Positions 1 to 8,842 of a stretch of DNA of 64,000 nt are shown here, piece by piece (position 1 is the stretch's first letter; the number at the start of each line of letters is the position of its first letter). The position numbers and the translations under genes were made by a program. A model generated the notes under the pieces. That model had not been told where the DNA came from and made no database searches. It saw only the letters and a list, made by a program, of their open reading frames with translations. Source of the stretch: Ignavibacteriales bacterium (GTDB taxonomy: Bacteria > Bacteroidota > Ignavibacteria > Ignavibacteriales > Ignavibacteriaceae); assembly GCA_016707285.1 (NCBI GenBank), contig JADJIA010000006.1, positions 124,001 through 188,000 of the forward strand. The letters run 5' to 3'.

Positions 1-766
1 CAAATGACCTGGCGAGCACTCCAATTTCGTCTTTGCGGTTGATATGTGTTACCATCACAGTCAAATCACCGGTCGATACCAATTTTGCACTTTTGCTCAG
101 ATCCAGCAATGGCAGGGCAAGATTTGTAGTAAGAAATGCAATTAATGCTGTTGCAAGAAGTACCAAAAAACCACCCGTTATAAACAACAGCATTCTTTTG
201 TTGTCAATTATCTCATCAACAGCAAGGATGTTCTGCTCTGTTTTGATCTGATAAGCTGCGATAAGATTATTCACTACCAGATTTATGAGTGCAAAGCTAC
301 TTTGTTGTGTCCTTGAAAGAGAGGTAATGATATTTTTGTCGAGTGGGGTTCCGGTTACAGCGCGGTGTAAATAATTAAGAAGCGAATCGGTAGATAATAA
401 ATATTGATCGGCAGTTTTAGTCAAATCAGTAAGAATATTTATATCCTCAACTTTGGCAAACTTCTGTTTTATTGTATCCAATTCTTTTTCAAATTCAATC
501 CTGATTTTATCATATTCCTTTTGCCTGCTCCATGCTTCGGCGGGAAGTGCGTTAATAACTTCCTCCTGAATCGCACCCGTTTTTTTCTGAACTGTGTTTA
601 ATTCTGTAACAATTTTTGTGTATGAAGTAACTTTTTCAGTGGTCAATTCTTCGATACTGTCATAAGCATCAAGATTGAAGTAGATGAGAAGGAAAGAAAA
701 GATAATTAAGCTTGAAAATGAAAAAAACAATTTCCAGCGGGTTGATATACTGTTAATCCAGTTCAT
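1..766 (-). CDS. Methyl-accepting chemotaxis protein, N-terminal part (cut by window edge)
   Basis: About 255 codons read from an ATG at 766 and run off the left edge, so the signalling domain is not visible. The protein has an N-terminal membrane segment (about residues 11-32), a mostly helical periplasmic sensor region of about 160 residues, a second membrane segment (about 192-213) and the start of a HAMP linker ending in DEIGVLARSF. This layout is that of transmembrane chemoreceptors. The helical sensor domain suggests a four-helix-bundle type, but the ligand cannot be read. It follows cheW by 19 bases and is the last visible gene of the chemosensory operon. A HAMP sensor kinase is the alternative until the C-terminus is seen. 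Confidence 0.8.
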   Translation of the reverse strand, partial: MNWINSISTRWKLFFSFSSLIIFSFLLIYFNLDAYDSIEELTTEKVTSYTKIVTELNTVQKKTGAIQEEVINALPAEAWSRQKEYDKIRIEFEKELDTIKQKFAKVEDINILTDLTKTADQYLLSTDSLLNYLHRAVTGTPLDKNIITSLSRTQQSSFALINLVVNNLIAAYQIKTEQNILAVDEIIDNKRMLLFITGGFLVLLATALIAFLTTNLALPLLDLSKSAKLVSTGDLTVMVTHINRKDEIGVLARSF

Positions 767-785
767 GAAAAAACCTGTTTTAAAA

Positions 786-1322
786 TCACAAAATTTTCAG
801 ACTTTCGTCTTTTACTAACTTTTCAAAATTGATGCATCTGGCAGAGTCATCAAACACTCCGGTAATAATTGGCGGCAGAAGTTCATTACTGCTGTTTTCC
901 AATAAATCAGCAACTGAACGGTTTTGAATGCCGGTTATCTCCTCACAAGAGATTGCGAATTGGACTTTCCCAAAACTGCAAACAATTATATAGTGATTTG
1001 AAGCTGAATCACCATTTTTGCCATTTAATAACTTTTCGCCGTCATAAACTCCAAGAATTGAGCCGCGAAAATTGAAGATGCCGGCTAGTTTTTTGTCAAC
1101 TCCCGGAAGAGCCGTCACCTCTTTGTAACGAACCACTTCATCAACATACTCAGATTGAATAAGAAAACTGTCTCCACCACATATAAACGATAAATATTCT
1201 CTTTTTTCGGCATGACCACTGCCGGGCTGCCTTACCAAAGCCAGTCTATCAGCTCTCTCATCAAGTATTTTTTTTATTTGGTCCGGAGTCATATTAAAAC
1301 TTGAATATATTTCTAAAACCAT
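786..1322 (-). CDS. cheW: CheW-domain chemotaxis coupling protein
   Basis: CheW proteins couple chemoreceptors to the kinase CheA at the inner membrane. A roughly 20-residue helical lead (TPDQIKKILDERADRLA) precedes the CheW fold; YLSFICGGDSFLIQ, VVRYKEVTALPG and GIFNFRGSILGVYD match the family's beta-strand blocks. The start is uncertain: TTG 1325 and ATG 1322 overlap the cheR stop, while ATG 1292 would begin directly at MTPDQ and avoid the overlap. No clear Shine-Dalgarno sequence separates the choices. It lies between cheR and the chemoreceptor gene, so it probably serves that receptor. Confidence 0.85.
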   Translation of the reverse strand: MVLEIYSSFNMTPDQIKKILDERADRLALVRQPGSGHAEKREYLSFICGGDSFLIQSEYVDEVVRYKEVTALPGVDKKLAGIFNFRGSILGVYDGEKLLNGKNGDSASNHYIIVCSFGKVQFAISCEEITGIQNRSVADLLENSSNELLPPIITGVFDDSARCINFEKLVKDESLKIL

Positions 1323-2103
1323 CAAAACTGTTGCTTTTTAATCGCTCTGATATCGCACCTTCAGCAAGTCCCGTAATTATATACCCGCCGGGATTTAGAA
1401 GTGATAAAAGATTATCGATTACTCTTTCAATTGAATTAGGATTCAGATATAAAAAAATATTTCTGCACAAAATGATATCAAATCTGATTCCGTTAAAATA
1501 ATAATCGATGTTCTGTGAGAGCAGATTATATTTCCTGAAGTAAACATTTTTCATGTATTCTTCCTTAAGCTTAAATTTCTTCTCATGAAGGTCGAAATAT
1601 CTGGTTTTGTAATCACTCGAACATGTTCTTAGTGACCACTCGGTGTACACCCCTCCCAGAGCAAGATTTATTAACCGCTGATTAATTTCCGCCCCATAGA
1701 CTGATACTTCATTATTGAAAAAATTATTCCTTAAACTGATTGAAGTGCTATAAACCTCTTCACCTGATGATGAGGCTGCACACAAAATATTCACTTTGTC
1801 GCGTATAGTCATCACAGAATCGGTCAGTTGATTCACACGCTCCAAAATTTCAGGCTCCCGGTTGAAATATGTTTCACTCACGGAGTAAAGATCGATTAAA
1901 TCTTCGTCAACAGGAGAAAAATAATCGTGGTTAACGGGTGCAGAAAAAACTTCCATAACCCCGGATTCACCATGTTTCATTATCAGCTTACCAAGAATAA
2001 AAGCTGTATTCTCAATTTTTGACGGAATTACAAACCAGCCAAACTTTTTTTCAAGATAAAATGTAAACTTTCTGAAGAGGTCAACATTCTCCCCTTTTTT
2101 CAT
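1294..2103 (-). CDS. cheR: CheR-type chemoreceptor glutamate methyltransferase
   Basis: CheR methylates glutamates of chemoreceptors with S-adenosylmethionine, giving adaptation. The 269-residue protein has the family's blocks: ETYFNREPE (usually T.FFR), the SAM-binding loop CAASSSGEEVYS, the acidic block VYGAEI and FDIILCRNIFLYL. The N-terminal helical domain that binds receptors is present. Length is normal. The ATG at 2103 overlaps the upstream cheW stop as ATGA, so the two are probably translationally coupled. No TPR or CheB fusion is seen. Confidence 0.92.
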   Translation of the reverse strand: MKKGENVDLFRKFTFYLEKKFGWFVIPSKIENTAFILGKLIMKHGESGVMEVFSAPVNHDYFSPVDEDLIDLYSVSETYFNREPEILERVNQLTDSVMTIRDKVNILCAASSSGEEVYSTSISLRNNFFNNEVSVYGAEINQRLINLALGGVYTEWSLRTCSSDYKTRYFDLHEKKFKLKEEYMKNVYFRKYNLLSQNIDYYFNGIRFDIILCRNIFLYLNPNSIERVIDNLLSLLNPGGYIITGLAEGAISERLKSNSFDGFRNIFKF

Positions 2104-2555
2104 CTATTCCCTTCCAATAATCTTTCTCCCGTGTTTAAATTAATCAGAATATCCTCTTTAATAAACGAGCCCAAGTCGTTGATGATAAATCTTCCCGTTG
2201 AATCTATGAGCACCGCCCCTTTTGTGTATGTGTTCATGGCAAAATTACTAAAATCTTCTGCGTCAAGTTCAACCACATCTGAAACTTCATCTGCTATAAT
2301 GATAAACTTGAAACCGTTCCAGGTCATCAAAATCATTTTGTGAGTCAGTTCAAGTTCTTCAAATTTTAATCCTGTTCTAAAGTGCATATCAATCACAGCT
2401 ACCGGCTCACCTTCAATTATGACATAACCCATCAATGAACCACTTAATTCAGTCGGGTATTGCCTGATGGTTGCAGCAGGCAACACTTTTATAACTGTTC
2501 TTAAAGGAACAAAAAACTCGAACTTTCCAATACCAAACTTAAGGAAATGCTCCAA
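2100..2555 (-). CDS. cheW: CheW-domain protein, first gene of the chemosensory operon
   Basis: A 151-residue single CheW domain (FLKFGIGKFEFFVPL, GYVIIEGEPVAVIDM, DEVSDVVELD) without a kinase fused to it. The start is TTG at 2555: an in-frame stop lies two codons upstream, and GGTGAG sits five bases before the TTG. It is the first of four genes cheW-cheR-cheW-mcp. Two CheW proteins flanking CheR suggest one may be dedicated to this receptor. No cheA, cheB or cheY is visible, so the rest of the pathway lies beyond the window or elsewhere. Confidence 0.85.
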   Translation of the reverse strand: MEHFLKFGIGKFEFFVPLRTVIKVLPAATIRQYPTELSGSLMGYVIIEGEPVAVIDMHFRTGLKFEELELTHKMILMTWNGFKFIIIADEVSDVVELDAEDFSNFAMNTYTKGAVLIDSTGRFIINDLGSFIKEDILINLNTGERLLEGNR

Positions 2556-2587
2556 AACTCACCGGTTATTTCAATTGAGTGAAAGCG

Positions 2588-2595
2588 TAAATATA
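2588..2595 (-). promoter_or_regulatory. Candidate -7 element of the chemosensory operon
   Basis: TATATTTA lies about 33 bases upstream of the TTG start of cheW and resembles the Bacteroidota -7 box TAnnTTTG. No convincing -33 TTTG was found. This is a pattern match only. Confidence 0.25.
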
Positions 2596-2737
2596 CAACT
2601 AATTTTCAATATTCAGGGTGACCGGAAACCGATTTGTCGGATGTATGGAGATTCTTTTTTAGAAGTGATTCGTCATAATAGATCTTTTCCCCATGATTGA
2701 TTTCACGGGCAATTTGTTACAGGCTCAATCTTTGCAA

Positions 2738-2820
2738 CTCAAGTACTGAGGTCTCTCAAGTACTGAAGTCTCTCAAGTGCTGAGGTCTCTCAAGTACTGA
2801 AGTTCCGAAGTTCTGCGGTT
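2738..2820 (-). repeat. Octamer/17-bp tandem repeat array directly after a stop codon
   Basis: On the plus strand four 17-bp units (CTCAAGTACTGARGTCT at 2738, 2755, 2772 and 2789) break into 8+9 bp halves. The array then continues as pure octamers CTGAAGTT, CCGAAGTT and CTGCGGTT ending at 2820. The next three bases are the stop codon of the glycosidase gene. Read in the gene's sense direction the array begins TAG then AACCGCAG, AACTTCGG, AACTTCAG. It is one member of a family found at five places in the window. Confidence 0.9.
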
Positions 2821-5283
2821 CTACTTCAGCAGCACCATCTTGTGAACTCTTACCTCACCTTCAACATTAAGGACAGCCATATAAATACCACTGGGGAGAT
2901 GACTCGCATTCCATGAAATTTGATAACTGCCAGGCGACTGGTATTCACTCATTAACTTTTTTACCACTGAACCTGTAATGTCATAAATTGTCAGATTGGT
3001 AAAACCTGACCTGCTCAAGGAATAACTTATCTTTGTTTCGGGGTTAAATGGATTTGGGTAATTTCCCCATAATCCAAATTCGGTTGGAAGTTTTTCATCT
3101 TCAACTGATACAGGCGGGTTTCCCGGATATGAGACCTGCAGATTATCAAAATAAATTGTACCTGAATATACCTGTCCGGGTATTTTTGTACTCGATAATC
3201 TAATCTGAATTTCTTTAAATCTTAACGGGAAATAGAGAGTGCCACTGGTACCTCCCGGAACCGCACGGCTTACGGCTGTTTTTGTCTCTTCAAACATAAC
3301 CGAAGTAATGTATTGAGCCATGGTTATCCTGAAGAGTTCATTGTCTTCGTCGGTAACTGAATATGTTACATGATGTTGAGGTCCATCGGCTTTCACATCG
3401 AGATGAATTGAATCAGGAACCCCAAAAACAGGGATATCGGATTTTAGGTAGATGTAATTTGTTGCCCCCGTCTGGTATGTAAATTTATAATCAACTTTGA
3501 ATGCGCCCGGGGCTGTGGTAAAGGTATCTGTTGAAATACTCAATTTGGTTCCGGCTGTATCCATAAGCAGATGATCAAGAGTCCATCCTGTAAGATTGTC
3601 CATACTGCTTAAAACTCGATTGTTAGTACCAATTTCAACATTAATCTGAACTGTATCTTTGTTGCCCCTGTGGTTTGCAACCACTCCGGTGGTCCCACCT
3701 GAAGTTCCTTTAAATCGACCGGTCGAATCTACAGTGCCAATTGACGGATTTAGAACCGACCACTCATAAAGGTTCAATTCGAGGTTTCGGGGAGTTCCAT
3801 CCAGGTCCCACGCCTGCGCTTTGAGTGGAACCAATCTTGATGTATCCGTTACCGATGATTCGGGCGAAAGTTGAATTCGGGTAATTCCTTTCACGATTAT
3901 TAGAGCAGAATCTCTCAGTCCCTGATAATCAAGATAAACAAAACCGGTGTCGGGGTCATTTCCCGCAGTAAATGTGTTCCCATCAAGAACACCGATCCCC
4001 GGAGTTACCGAATATGTTACAAGTGACTGGTTTATTGGGACGGGATTAAAATAATCATCAAATCCGTGTGCCGAGAAAGAAACCGATTCAGAGTGGTAGA
4101 GTCTGTAGGAATTGGGTGAAATTTTCACTTTGTTTAAAGAACCTTGTGGAGATGATGTAAAAACTGCAAGAGCGTTTGATACAGTTCTCTCAACACCGTC
4201 TGAAGTTACATTTAAAACAGAATCCCTTACAAAAAATGTTGTGGATCCACCACCATCAAGATTTATTCCTTGATAGATGCCTATCCGTTGCATAAAATCT
4301 GCCAACTCATGTAATGTCATTCCAATACTTTGAGCCGATCTTCCATCCACAACAACAAAATAGACTTTATTGGAATCTTGTGAAAATCCCACAGCTGTTC
4401 TGGGATGTCTTTCATAGGTGTGAGAGGGGCCTCCTTCTTCGAGATATCCCTGATCAACATAATCCGCACCATTAAAAATTATTCTTGGAAAACCACCAAT
4501 CAATTCTTTTAGCTTTGGTAATCCCGGAGCGATCCCTGTAAATAACTTAACTGTATCGCCAACATTGATATTATTCACTAAAAAAGTTGAAGAAGTGCCA
4601 TGGCCTGAAAGCACCCAGGTTGTATCATTCAGCGCCATCGAACCAACTCCTGTCACTTTTGAGGTAACGATAAACGACATTGTATCGTTTACTGCATACC
4701 CACCCATCGGTTTAATTTTGATCTCTGTCCCAAATGAATTTGTTCCGGTCGAATTTCCATAAAATTTGTTATAAAGGATAAGTTGATTATCCCCTCTTGT
4801 GGAATTTACCGTATAGATGGATCGGGATTGATTCCCTTTTTTCAGGGAGCCTGAGAAGGTTACCCTTGCAAGCATCGGTTTTTTAGCTTCATTAAATCCA
4901 ACAGTGGATTGCCCACCGGGACCTCGCAGAATTTCACCATTCCGAACCTGAATGTTTATTGGAATCCCTGTTCCACCATAAAAATCGCCATTAATGGCAC
5001 CAACAGCCACATGTCCGGGGTAGGATCTTCTTCTCGCCATCGAGCTTGTTTTCTCGTAGCCAGCAAGTTTGTCCTGAGCTTTTATCGTCTCAATTGAATT
5101 ATAAGGAACTGACATATCAATTTCGAGAACATAAATATTCCAGGGTTTGGAATATTCAACATATTTTTTGTAGAAAATACCCATCCCCATTTGGAGATTG
5201 GTAACAGTGTCGAAGTTTAGTTGTGAAAAAGCAGAAGAGATTAATAAGAGGGTAAATAGTGAAGTTTTTACTAATGTTTTCAT
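2821..5283 (-). CDS. Secreted phosphodiester-glycosidase-like (NAGPA/DUF2233) protein with T9SS sorting domain
   Basis: Start chosen at ATG 5283, which opens directly with a signal peptide (MKTLVKTSLFTLLLISSAFS); the longer frame to 5310 begins with TTG. About 820 residues. The N-terminal half carries the NAGPA fold: GAINGDFYGG, HPRTAVGFS, VVVDGRS and INLDGGGSTTFFV are its active-site blocks, known for removing GlcNAc-1-phosphate or similar phosphodiesters. Next come Ig-like (Big_2-type) segments and a beta-rich module. The last roughly 90 residues (NPFNPETKISYSL, SGIYMAVL) are a T9SS type A sorting domain. The protein is therefore exported and anchored or released at the surface. Its substrate is unknown; turnover of surface glycans is a guess. 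Confidence 0.85.
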   Translation of the reverse strand: MKTLVKTSLFTLLLISSAFSQLNFDTVTNLQMGMGIFYKKYVEYSKPWNIYVLEIDMSVPYNSIETIKAQDKLAGYEKTSSMARRRSYPGHVAVGAINGDFYGGTGIPINIQVRNGEILRGPGGQSTVGFNEAKKPMLARVTFSGSLKKGNQSRSIYTVNSTRGDNQLILYNKFYGNSTGTNSFGTEIKIKPMGGYAVNDTMSFIVTSKVTGVGSMALNDTTWVLSGHGTSSTFLVNNINVGDTVKLFTGIAPGLPKLKELIGGFPRIIFNGADYVDQGYLEEGGPSHTYERHPRTAVGFSQDSNKVYFVVVDGRSAQSIGMTLHELADFMQRIGIYQGINLDGGGSTTFFVRDSVLNVTSDGVERTVSNALAVFTSSPQGSLNKVKISPNSYRLYHSESVSFSAHGFDDYFNPVPINQSLVTYSVTPGIGVLDGNTFTAGNDPDTGFVYLDYQGLRDSALIIVKGITRIQLSPESSVTDTSRLVPLKAQAWDLDGTPRNLELNLYEWSVLNPSIGTVDSTGRFKGTSGGTTGVVANHRGNKDTVQINVEIGTNNRVLSSMDNLTGWTLDHLLMDTAGTKLSISTDTFTTAPGAFKVDYKFTYQTGATNYIYLKSDIPVFGVPDSIHLDVKADGPQHHVTYSVTDEDNELFRITMAQYITSVMFEETKTAVSRAVPGGTSGTLYFPLRFKEIQIRLSSTKIPGQVYSGTIYFDNLQVSYPGNPPVSVEDEKLPTEFGLWGNYPNPFNPETKISYSLSRSGFTNLTIYDITGSVVKKLMSEYQSPGSYQISWNASHLPSGIYMAVLNVEGEVRVHKMVLLK

Positions 5284-5335
5284 TTGGGTGCCGGTAGTGT
5301 TTATCCGCAAAAATCAAAATTACATCATTAAACTT

Positions 5336-5345
5336 ATGCAAATAT
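5336..5345 (-). promoter_or_regulatory. Candidate promoter box upstream of the glycosidase gene
   Basis: ATATTTGCAT lies 52 bases before the ATG at 5283. The same ten bases occur upstream of the polysaccharide operon (23703-23712). It resembles the TAnnTTTG -7 element with one mismatch. Confidence 0.22.
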
Positions 5346-5375
5346 TTTGAATTTGTGATGTGGTTTTGGTTCCTT

Positions 5376-6011
5376 TTAGAGGAAAGGATTTAATCTTTTT
5401 TCACTTCCGATGGTCGTTGAGTTTCCATGCCCCGGATAAACAACGGTTTCTTCGGGGAGAGTTAATAATTTGGTTTTAATTGAGTGGAGTAGAATTTCAT
5501 AATCACCACCCCATAGATCAGTCCTGCCAATTCCCTGCTCAAAAAGGACATCACCTGCGATGCAAATCCCCTCACTCTCAGCATAAAGGCAATATTCCCC
5601 CGGTGTGTGCCCGGGAGTAAAAAGCGGTATGATCTGAGTAGCTCCGAGAGTAAAAATGGTGTCTTCATCATAAAAACCATCGGGTTTCAAAACCTCATCC
5701 ATTTCAATTCCGAATGCACTGCCCATTTTTGGTGCATTTTCGAGAAGAAAAAGATCTTTTTGAGGAATCAGATAATTCGGGTTGTACTTCAATTTTACAA
5801 AATTATTGCCAAATATATGATCAAGATGACAATGAGTGTTGATTAAATATTTTACATTAAGCTGTTCCTCTTCAATAAATTCTACGAGCATTGCCTCTTC
5901 CCCCTCAGAATAACAACCCGGATCGATTATTGCTGCTTCTTTTGTAACTTCATCATAAACAACAAATGTGTTTTCATCAAATGGACTGAATACAAACGAT
6001 TTAACTTTCAT
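5376..6011 (-). CDS. Metallo-beta-lactamase-fold hydrolase, glyoxalase II-like
   Basis: About 211 residues from ATG 6011, which lies inside the end of aroC; the TTG at 6020 is a weaker start. The zinc ligands are complete: THCHLDH, the distal His in GHTPGE, the bridging Asp in AGDVLF and the final His in YPGHG. This matches the short single-domain hydroxyacylglutathione-hydrolase-like group common in bacteria. The usual substrate would be a thioester such as S-lactoylglutathione or a related thiol conjugate, but the family is broad. It overlaps aroC by 11 bases and is probably co-transcribed with it. Confidence 0.85.
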   Translation of the reverse strand: MKVKSFVFSPFDENTFVVYDEVTKEAAIIDPGCYSEGEEAMLVEFIEEEQLNVKYLINTHCHLDHIFGNNFVKLKYNPNYLIPQKDLFLLENAPKMGSAFGIEMDEVLKPDGFYDEDTIFTLGATQIIPLFTPGHTPGEYCLYAESEGICIAGDVLFEQGIGRTDLWGGDYEILLHSIKTKLLTLPEETVVYPGHGNSTTIGSEKRLNPFL

Positions 6012-7218
6012 GTGATCCAAAATTCTTTCTTAATCCTGAATGAATTGAATTTTTGTAATTTCTAAAATTTTCCACGGTTTCTTTTATGGAATCCCCACCA
6101 AACTTGGCGGAATAAAATTCTGCCAAAGCCCATGCAACCACACTTTCGCCAATTACAGCACAAGCAGGAACTGCCGTGAAATCGCTTCTCTCTCTTCGAG
6201 CATCAATTTCAGTAAAAGTAGAGAGATCAACACTTTTTAACGGCATCATAAGGGTTGCGATTGGTTTCATCGCTGCTCTCAAAAGGATATCTTCTCCGTT
6301 GGAAGTGCCTCCTTCAATACCCCCAGCCCTGTTGGTTTTTCTGATTATTGAACCATTTGAGATGATAATCTCATCATGAACCTCAGACCCGGGATTTATC
6401 GCAGTGGCAAATCCGGCACCAACTTCAACGCCTTTAACAGCATTGATCGACATTATCGAGTGTGAAAGTGCTGCATCAAGTTTTTTATCATAATGGACAA
6501 AACTGCCCACTCCGGTTATCAGCCCTTTTGCAATAACAGCAAATGTTCCACCAAGAGTGTTCCCCTCTTTTTTTGCATCACGAATTTTTTCTTTCAAATG
6601 TGTTTCTTGTTCCGGTTCATTAACCCTTAATTCACTTGCTTCTGCAAGATCCATTAAGTTTTTAAAATCCACTTCTTCTTTATTCAGAAGTTTTTGATAT
6701 AAATCACCCGATCCCTCAACTCCTCCAATACTTTCGACAAAACTAAATATTTCTACACCATATTGTTTCAACAACTGCTTTGCAATTGCCCCGGCAACAA
6801 CTCTAACCGCGGTTTCCCTCGCACTCGATCGCTCAATGGAATTTCTGATGTCGTCAAGGTCATATTTTGTAACTCCAACCAAATCTGCATGACCGGGTCG
6901 CGGGATAACAATTTTTTCTATCGCTTCTTCTACGGCTTGAACCGACATTTTAGTGCCCCAGTTCTCCCAATCCTTGTTTTTCACAAGAACAGCAATTGGT
7001 GCACCCGTTGTCTTCCCAAATCTCACTCCGGCGATGAATTCAGCTTTGTCAGTCTCAATCTTCATCCTGCCACCACGACCATAACCTGATTGTCTTCGTG
7101 CAAGCTCTTTGTTTATCTGCTGAAAATCAATTTTAAGATTTGCGGGAAACCCCTCAATAATCACAACCAACGACTGTCCGTGTGATTCACCGGCTGTTAA
7201 ATATCTTATTTGCGACAT
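6001..7218 (-). CDS. aroC: Chorismate synthase
   Basis: Catalyses 5-enolpyruvylshikimate-3-phosphate to chorismate with reduced FMN, the last common step to aromatic amino acids and folate. Signatures are GESHGQSLVVIIEGFPA at the start, RRQSGYGRGGRM, RPGHADLVG, SSARETAVRVVAGA, GGIEGGTSNGEDI and DARRERSDFTAVPA. The start is ATG 7218 (MSQIRYLTAGESHG), giving 405 residues; the frame opens upstream only with a TTG. It follows htrA after a clear terminator, so it should have its own promoter. Confidence 0.96.
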   Translation of the reverse strand: MSQIRYLTAGESHGQSLVVIIEGFPANLKIDFQQINKELARRQSGYGRGGRMKIETDKAEFIAGVRFGKTTGAPIAVLVKNKDWENWGTKMSVQAVEEAIEKIVIPRPGHADLVGVTKYDLDDIRNSIERSSARETAVRVVAGAIAKQLLKQYGVEIFSFVESIGGVEGSGDLYQKLLNKEEVDFKNLMDLAEASELRVNEPEQETHLKEKIRDAKKEGNTLGGTFAVIAKGLITGVGSFVHYDKKLDAALSHSIMSINAVKGVEVGAGFATAINPGSEVHDEIIISNGSIIRKTNRAGGIEGGTSNGEDILLRAAMKPIATLMMPLKSVDLSTFTEIDARRERSDFTAVPACAVIGESVVAWALAEFYSAKFGGDSIKETVENFRNYKNSIHSGLRKNFGSHES

Positions 7219-7246
7219 AAATTCCAATTTTGTTTAGCCAAAAATA

Positions 7247-7275
7247 AAAAAAATGCCGGTTAGACCGGCATTTTT
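7247..7275 (-). terminator. Rho-independent terminator of htrA
   Basis: A 10-bp perfect stem (AAATGCCGGT / ACCGGCATTT, 7251-7260 with 7264-7273) has a 3-nt loop. On the minus strand it is followed by a T-rich run. It lies 26 bases after the htrA stop and separates htrA from aroC. Confidence 0.9.
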
Positions 7276-7300
7276 AAATAATTCGATTCTTAAGTTTAGA

Positions 7301-8788
7301 TTAGTCCGGTACTTCGATACCTACATATCGTGAGTTACCCTGACTGTCAGCAACTTCCAGAAGAACAGCTTTTCCCTTTTTGCTGCTGATGATCTTTTCG
7401 AGTTCAGAAACAGAGGAGATATCTTTTCTGTCAGCTCTTGTAATTACAAGTCCTTTACCAAGTCCCTGATCATAAGCCAGACTGTAAGGTTTCACCTCGG
7501 TAATAAAAACACCGTTGTCAATCTTAAGTTTTTTTAACTCTTCAACTTTGAGATCTCTTATTGAGAGTCCGATACTTTCAAGTTTTATTTGCTCAGTCGG
7601 GGTATTGTCCTGTTTCCCGGGCTTGTCAACATCATCCTTCACCGCAACCTCATCGTCACCTTTTGGTTTTAATGTGACACTTCTCTCAATCTGTTTCCCA
7701 TCTCTCCATAATGTAAGAACAACTTTTGAACCGGCTGTTTTTCCGGCAACATAACTCTGAAGTTGATTTGGAGCATTTACTTCCTTGTTATCAACTTTTA
7801 AGATTACATCACCTTTTTTAACATCTGCTTCTGATGCCGAGCCACCCTCAACTATCTTCTCGATAATAACACCTGTTGGTTTGTCAAGACCCAAAGATTT
7901 TGCAAGTGCTGCATCCACTTCACGAATTTGAACACCAATATACCCTCTGCTCACTTTGCCGTTTGCGATCAAGTCTTTAGCAACATTTTGCGCTAAATTT
8001 ATTGGAATCGCAAATCCATAGCCGATGTAGGTACCGGTTCTCGTCGCAATGGCAGTGTTAACACCGATAACTGCTCCATTTAGGTCCACAAGTGCACCAC
8101 CACTGTTTCCCGGGTTGATTACTGCATCAGTCTGAATAAAATTTTCAACACCATAACTATCGTTAATAAGTCTTAGAGACCCTCTGTTTAAGGCACTTAT
8201 AATACCCGCAGTAACAGTCGAAGAAAGCGAAAGCGGGTTACCTATCGCCATTACCCATTGACCAACTTTAAGTTGATCACTGTTGCCCAGATAGGCTGCC
8301 GGAAGATTGGTAGCATTTATTTTGATTACTCCAAGATCTGTAAGAGGGTCGGTACCAATAACTTTTGCTTCAAATTTGCGTCTGTCGTTAAGAATTACCT
8401 CAACGCGTTTGGCATTTTCAACCACATGATTATTCGTCAAAATATATCCATCATTACTGATTATAATTCCACTTCCGGAACCTTCCGACTCTTTTGGTGA
8501 ATTATCAAACCCGCCCCACGGGAACCAGTCAAGACCTCCCTGACCTTGTTTCGATTCAGATACCACATTAATCTGAACGATTGAAGGAGTAACTTTTTCT
8601 GACACATCGATGAACGCCTGGCTAAAGTTGTTCAGTTCTGCATTGGGCATCACCGGTGATTTATCAGCACCAAGTTTTACATCAGCAAGACCGGGCTTCA
8701 CCCAACCAAACCCTGATACCAAAACCGCACCAAAAAGAATTCCGAGTACAATGAGGGCTGCTGCCCCGAGAATGCTCTTTCCTCTCAT
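7301..8788 (-). CDS. htrA: HtrA/DegP-type periplasmic serine protease with two PDZ domains
   Basis: Periplasmic quality-control protease and chaperone. The 495-residue protein has an N-terminal membrane anchor or signal segment (about 7-26), a trypsin-like domain with triad His121 (TNNHVV), Asp151 (DLGVIK) and Ser229 (NPGNSGGAL), then PDZ1 (GYIGVQIREVDAALA onward) and a second, more divergent PDZ (about 395-495). The long acidic linker between the PDZ domains (KGDDEVAVKDDVDKPG) is family-variable. Start ATG 8788. It lies 54 bases after recO and ends at a strong terminator. Confidence 0.95.
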   Translation of the reverse strand: MRGKSILGAAALIVLGILFGAVLVSGFGWVKPGLADVKLGADKSPVMPNAELNNFSQAFIDVSEKVTPSIVQINVVSESKQGQGGLDWFPWGGFDNSPKESEGSGSGIIISNDGYILTNNHVVENAKRVEVILNDRRKFEAKVIGTDPLTDLGVIKINATNLPAAYLGNSDQLKVGQWVMAIGNPLSLSSTVTAGIISALNRGSLRLINDSYGVENFIQTDAVINPGNSGGALVDLNGAVIGVNTAIATRTGTYIGYGFAIPINLAQNVAKDLIANGKVSRGYIGVQIREVDAALAKSLGLDKPTGVIIEKIVEGGSASEADVKKGDVILKVDNKEVNAPNQLQSYVAGKTAGSKVVLTLWRDGKQIERSVTLKPKGDDEVAVKDDVDKPGKQDNTPTEQIKLESIGLSIRDLKVEELKKLKIDNGVFITEVKPYSLAYDQGLGKGLVITRADRKDISSVSELEKIISSKKGKAVLLEVADSQGNSRYVGIEVPD

Positions 8789-8842
8789 TTTCCAATCCTA
8801 TTTGTTTATTACTGAATAGATAACTAAAAAGTAAATATTAAT

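Noticed and set aside
2738..2820. Possible CRISPR array
   Set aside because: Units are contiguous and period 8/17 with no unique spacers and no cas genes nearby.
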